Assembly: GCA_900752845.1 (NCBI GenBank)
Contig: CAADWU010000141.1
Coordinates: 1 to 8,643 of the forward strand
Length of the DNA: 8,643 nt
Origin: Candidatus Gastranaerophilales bacterium
Lineage (GTDB): Bacteria; Cyanobacteriota; Vampirovibrionia; Gastranaerophilales; Gastranaerophilaceae
Reading direction: 5' to 3'
Made by a program: the position numbers and the translations under genes. The notes below the pieces were generated by a model that was not told the origin of the DNA, made no database searches, and saw only the letters and a list, made by a program, of their open reading frames with translations. This document shows positions 6,146 to 8,643 of the stretch, piece after piece. Each line of letters begins with the position of its first letter. Position 1 is the first letter of the stretch.

Positions 6146-6509
6146 AGTAATTCCTCGTGTGTGTAGAAGGTTAGTGTGTAGTAGGTAGTGTAAATAGTGT
6201 GTATGTTTATATATCTCGTGTTTATTTAATCTTGTTTGTGTGTTTCATATTGCTTACATATTAATAAAGTATTTTTTGAGTATATAATTGCTATATCCTA
6301 TTTATTTCTTTACATTTTTTAACATTTATCTGTAAAAGTTGAATTGTAAAGGTTTTTCAGAAATTTATCATGCAAAAAATTTGCATAAAAAAAGAAATTT
6401 TTAATCTGAATTTATCCGAATTCCCCCTTTTCAATATATATATTCCCATATTTTATTAATATTTAACACTATTTTTAGAAAAACATTTGCTATTTGCTAA
6501 GCATTGTTT
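6146..6509. other. Gene-free intergenic region with short repeats
   Basis: No open frame with a ribosome site is visible on either strand. What can be seen: a C-free strip at 6157-6214 with 19 G and three copies of TAGTGT (6172, 6186, 6195); CTCGTGT repeated at 6154 and 6215; TTTACA (6310-6315) facing TGTAAA (6331-6336), with a further TGTAAA at 6346-6351; a perfect inverted repeat at 6370-6386; and a 7-bp tandem repeat ATTTGCT at 6485-6498. A TATAAT (6283-6288, plus) has no matching -35. The region could hold a small RNA or operators, but none is proven. Confidence 0.5.
6370..6386. repeat. Perfect 17-bp inverted repeat in the glnA upstream region
   Basis: ATGCAAA-AAA-TTTGCAT has 7-bp arms with a 3-bp centre, some 250 bp before glnA. 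There is no T-tract directly after it on either strand, so it is not a good terminator; it is more like a protein-binding site, if functional. Confidence 0.4.
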
Positions 6510-6580
6510 TTGCCCGTCTTTACTTAATCTTAATATAAAAACTATTGACCTTTTTTAAAAAAAGTATTCTAATAAGATAC
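6510..6580 (+). promoter_or_regulatory. Candidate glnA promoter region
   Basis: Two candidates are seen. TTGCCC (6510-6515) and TATAAA (6534-6539) are separated by 18 nt. TTGACC (6545-6550, 5 of 6 to the -35 consensus) is followed by a T6A7 tract and then only poor -10 matches, TAATAA at 6570-6575 (19 nt) or TAAGAT at 6573-6578 (22 nt). Over the latter lies an imperfect 17-bp palindrome, GTATTCTAATAAGATAC (6564-6580), with GTAT/ATAC ends, which could be an operator. No canonical NtcA box (GTA, 8 nt, TAC) was found. Confidence 0.4.
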
Positions 6581-6587
6581 ATTAGAG

Positions 6588-6605
6588 GTTCTGATTTATC
6601 AGGAC
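6588..6605 (+). promoter_or_regulatory. Stem-loop in the glnA leader
   Basis: GTTCTGA-TTTA-TCAGGAC folds into a 7-bp stem with one G-U pair and a 4-nt loop, ending 31 nt before the glnA ATG and 16 nt before the ribosome site AAGGAAAGAGG (6621-6631). It lacks a following T-tract, so it is not an intrinsic terminator. It may stabilise the leader or be a regulatory element. Confidence 0.4.
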
Positions 6606-6636
6606 AAAATAAATAGTTAGAAGGAAAGAGGTCTAC

Positions 6637-8001
6637 ATGAAAGAATTTGCACACACGAGATTAGACAACAGACAATTTAGTGAAGAAGATATTAAAGGCT
6701 TTATCAAAGACTATAATATCAAATTTATCAAATTACAGTTCGTTGACATAAACGGACAGGTAAAAAATATGACTATTCCTTCTCAGCACATTGAAAAAAT
6801 ACTTAATAATGAAATTATGCTTGACGGTTCGTCTATCAAAGGTTTCAGAAGCATTGAAACATCAGATATGTTTTTCCACCCAGATAAAAACTCATTCCAG
6901 CTTTTACCTTGGAGAGGAAAAGACGGAATTAATTCAGCAAGACTGATATGCGATATTTATAATGCTGACGGAACACCTTTTGAGGGATGTCCGAGATGCA
7001 ATCTTAAAAGAGTTATGAAAGAAGCGGAAAAAATGGGATTTTCTATGAACATAGGCCCTGAAGCCGAATTTTTCTTATTTTCTAAAGACAAAGACGGTAA
7101 TGTAACTACTACAACTCAAGACAGTGCAGGATACTATGATGTAGGTCCTGAAGATCTGGGAGAAGACGTTCGTTCAGATATAGTTTTAACTTTGCAGGAA
7201 ATGGGATTTGACATTGAAGCATCTCACCACGAAGTTGCTGACGGTCAGCACGAAGTTGATTTCAGATATACAGATATTTTAAGTGCAGCAGATAACGTTG
7301 CAACTTTCAAAATTGCTGTTAAAGCTATTGCTGCTAAACACAACTTACATGCAACATTTATGCCTAAACCTATTTACGGAATTAACGGTTCCGGTATGCA
7401 CTGTAACGTTTCATTATTTAAAGACGGCAAGAACGCTTTTTATGACGAAAAAGCAGACTATCAATTATCAGATATTGCTAAATACTCAATTGGCGGTATG
7501 TTAAAACACGTAAAAAGCATTACGGCTGTGTTAAACCCTACAGTAAACAGCTTCAAACGTTTAGTGCCCGGTTATGAAGCACCTGTATATCTTGCTTGGT
7601 CATTAGCAAACAGAAGTGCACTGTTAAGAGTTCCGGCAAAACGTGGAAACGCTACACGTGTTGAACTTCGTTCACCTGACCCTGCTTGCAACCCGTATCT
7701 TGCTTTTGCAGCAATCCTAGAAGCTTGCCTTGACGGTGTAAGAAATAAAATTGATCCGCCTGCTCCTGTTGAAAGCAACATCTATAAATTAACAACCAAA
7801 GAACGCAAAAAACAGAGAATTGACTCTTTACCGGGAAGCCTTGCCGAAGCATTGGATTACTTCGATAAATCCCTTGTATCAAGAGCTGCACTGGGTGACC
7901 ATATTTTTAATGAATTTATGTCATCTAAGAAAAAAGAATGGGATTCATTCAGAACATACGTTTCACAATGGGAAATCGACAAATATCTTGAAAGATACTA
8001 A
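6637..8001 (+). CDS. glnA: Glutamine synthetase, type I (short alpha form)
   Basis: This enzyme makes glutamine from glutamate, ammonia and ATP, the main entry of ammonium into metabolism; it acts in the cytoplasm as a dodecamer. At 454 residues it is full length for the alpha form. Motifs: LDGSSIKGF (62-70, subunit-interface loop), GPEAEFFLF (140-148, metal-binding Glu142 and Glu144), HHEVADGQHEVDF (197-209, metal-binding Glu206), GINGSGMHCNVSL (248-260, ATP and metal region with His255), NPTVNSFKRLVPGYEAP (300-316, Glu314 loop), and RVELRSPDPACNP (341-353). The region NIYKLTTKERKKQ (381-393) lacks the Leu-Pro-Pro context of the adenylylation site and the extra insertion of beta-type enzymes, so control by adenylylation is unlikely; feedback inhibition is the usual mode for alpha forms. 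The start is set by a strong AAGGAAAGAGG site 5 nt before ATG. It stands alone, with its own promoter region and terminator; no glnR-like or glnB gene is adjacent. Confidence 0.97.
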   Translation: MKEFAHTRLDNRQFSEEDIKGFIKDYNIKFIKLQFVDINGQVKNMTIPSQHIEKILNNEIMLDGSSIKGFRSIETSDMFFHPDKNSFQLLPWRGKDGINSARLICDIYNADGTPFEGCPRCNLKRVMKEAEKMGFSMNIGPEAEFFLFSKDKDGNVTTTTQDSAGYYDVGPEDLGEDVRSDIVLTLQEMGFDIEASHHEVADGQHEVDFRYTDILSAADNVATFKIAVKAIAAKHNLHATFMPKPIYGINGSGMHCNVSLFKDGKNAFYDEKADYQLSDIAKYSIGGMLKHVKSITAVLNPTVNSFKRLVPGYEAPVYLAWSLANRSALLRVPAKRGNATRVELRSPDPACNPYLAFAAILEACLDGVRNKIDPPAPVESNIYKLTTKERKKQRIDSLPGSLAEALDYFDKSLVSRAALGDHIFNEFMSSKKKEWDSFRTYVSQWEIDKYLERY

Positions 8002-8028
8002 AAAAAGGCTCCATAAGGAGCCTTTTTT
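8001..8028. terminator. Bidirectional Rho-independent terminator after glnA
   Basis: GGCTCC-ATAA-GGAGCC (8007-8022) is a perfect 6-bp GC-rich stem with a 4-nt loop, flanked by six A residues and six T residues, so it has a U-tract in both directions. It begins at the last base of the glnA stop codon and ends just before the stop of the convergent prepilin-like gene, serving both. Confidence 0.95.
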
Positions 8029-8029
8029 A

Positions 8030-8643
8030 TTAATAAGTCATCTGCCAGTTATCATTTAAAATTTTTCCGAAACAGCCTGTCCAACTGTTATTGGAAGATG
8101 TACAATCAGTTGTATAATTAGTATTTCTTATGTCTTTATCAGGCTTAGTACCATCTGCTCCCCAATCATCAATAGTACAATCACTATAAACATATAAAGC
8201 AAAAATATCACGTCCTGCAATATTAGGACCTTTGGCTCCATTTATATCTACATACAAACTAGCAACCTTGTCGCCTGTAAGAGTAGTTTTAAAAGTAACA
8301 GCACTGCCGCTGGCAATTGTTATATGACCGCCTGACAAAGAAGTACCAATAGGATCAGAGTCATTTAACTTCCTGTAATCATTAGCAGATGCAAAACAAG
8401 GTGTTTGAGTATTGCCGCAATCGTTAACCACTTTGAAATATGATTTAAAGAACGACTTTAAAGCATCATCAGAAGTTAAACCTGCTTCTTTCAAATTTAT
8501 TGCATTACAGTCCGTTTGATATTGGATTAAAGCCTGCGAAAGCTCATTGTAAAACTTGTGCAATTGTGTAACATAACTTTGTCGCTGGTAATTCTGCATT
8601 AAAGATGGGACGGTCATTGCTGATACAACGCCGATAATACCTA
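8030..8643 (-). CDS. Prepilin-like type IV pilin/type II secretion pseudopilin protein (5' end missing)
   Basis: The frame remains open to the right edge; upstream of the Met at 8617 it continues as GIIGVVSAMTVPSLMQNY, the typical end of a type IV prepilin N-terminal helix. The true start and the cleavage/methylation motif (F-TL-E) are therefore off the window, and the Met at 8617 is internal. After the hydrophobic helix come an amphipathic helix (YVTQLHKFYNELSQAL) and a globular part with VDINGAKGPNIAGRDIFAL, which resembles a conserved block in many Melainabacteria prepilin-like proteins, ending in LNDNWQMTY, also typical. Six cysteines in the part present (37, 67, 74, 147, 172 and 182, counted from the Met) could form three disulfides outside the cytoplasm. 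Such proteins are processed by a prepilin peptidase and assemble into pili or secretion pseudopili. Which apparatus it serves, or whether it is a minor subunit, cannot be told. Confidence 0.85.
   Translation of the reverse strand, partial: GIIGVVSAMTVPSLMQNYQRQSYVTQLHKFYNELSQALIQYQTDCNAINLKEAGLTSDDALKSFFKSYFKVVNDCGNTQTPCFASANDYRKLNDSDPIGTSLSGGHITIASGSAVTFKTTLTGDKVASLYVDINGAKGPNIAGRDIFALYVYSDCTIDDWGADGTKPDKDIRNTNYTTDCTSSNNSWTGCFGKILNDNWQMTY

Noticed and set aside
6203..6229. Small ORFs in the glnA upstream region (ATGTTTATA on plus; ATGAAACAC on minus near 6248)
   Set aside because: Eight codons each with no ribosome site; not supportable as leader peptides.
6564..6580. NtcA box upstream of glnA
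   Set aside because: GTA and TAC are separated by 11 nt rather than the canonical 8, and no suitable -10 lies at the expected distance.
7572..7891. Two minus-strand ORFs inside glnA
   Set aside because: Shadows of the highly conserved glutamine synthetase C-terminal region.
1..8643. Mobile element, CRISPR array, tRNA or rRNA
   Set aside because: No transposase or integrase frame, no regularly spaced repeats, and no tRNA T-loop or rRNA-like sequence was seen on either strand.

Overview
This AT-rich window looks like chromosome from a non-photosynthetic cyanobacterial relative, of the Vampirovibrionia/Melainabacteria (Gastranaerophilales) type. Three things suggest this: a prepilin-like protein of a style common in that group (GIIGVVSAMTVPSLMQNY start, GPNIAGRD motif, NDNWQMTY end); a secreted protein with an RLE..FG motif of the kind found in that lineage; and flagellar genes beside an alpha-type glutamine synthetase. 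The assignment is inference from family resemblance, not from a marker gene.

Layout. At 1-798 (+) is the 3' part of a TOPRIM-domain protein resembling the nuclease half of OLD-family ATP-dependent endonucleases; its start lies off the left edge. It converges on a three-gene flagellar operon on the minus strand, read from 3026 down to 851: fliJ, a FliK-like hook-length protein and a FlgE/F/G-family hook/rod protein. These genes are separated by 6 bp and then overlapped by 8 bp. A hairpin at 772-794, inside the last codons of the TOPRIM gene, is well placed to terminate the flagellar operon. Upstream on the same strand, 3120-4016 encodes a secreted Asn/Tyr-rich protein with a 14-residue tandem repeat.

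A 134-bp divergent region separates that gene from a GH38 alpha-mannosidase-like gene (4151-6064, +). The latter has no visible Shine-Dalgarno sequence but carries a 19-bp inverted repeat just before its ATG. A 572-bp non-coding stretch follows (6065-6636). It holds a two-way hairpin whose longer T-tract is on the minus strand, a 58-nt C-free G/T-rich strip, several short repeats, and the promoter and leader of glnA.

glnA (6637-8001, +) encodes a complete 454-residue type I glutamine synthetase of the short alpha form. A perfect bidirectional terminator separates it from a convergent prepilin-like gene (8030 to the right edge, -), which lacks its 5' end here.

Most of the window is ordinary chromosome: motility, nitrogen assimilation, glycan degradation and a pilin-like secreted protein. 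I see no insertion sequence, CRISPR array, tRNA, rRNA or clear multi-gene defence island. The least explained parts are the secreted repeat protein, the operator-like palindrome ahead of the mannosidase, and the 6065-6636 intergenic region, which could hold a small minus-strand RNA.
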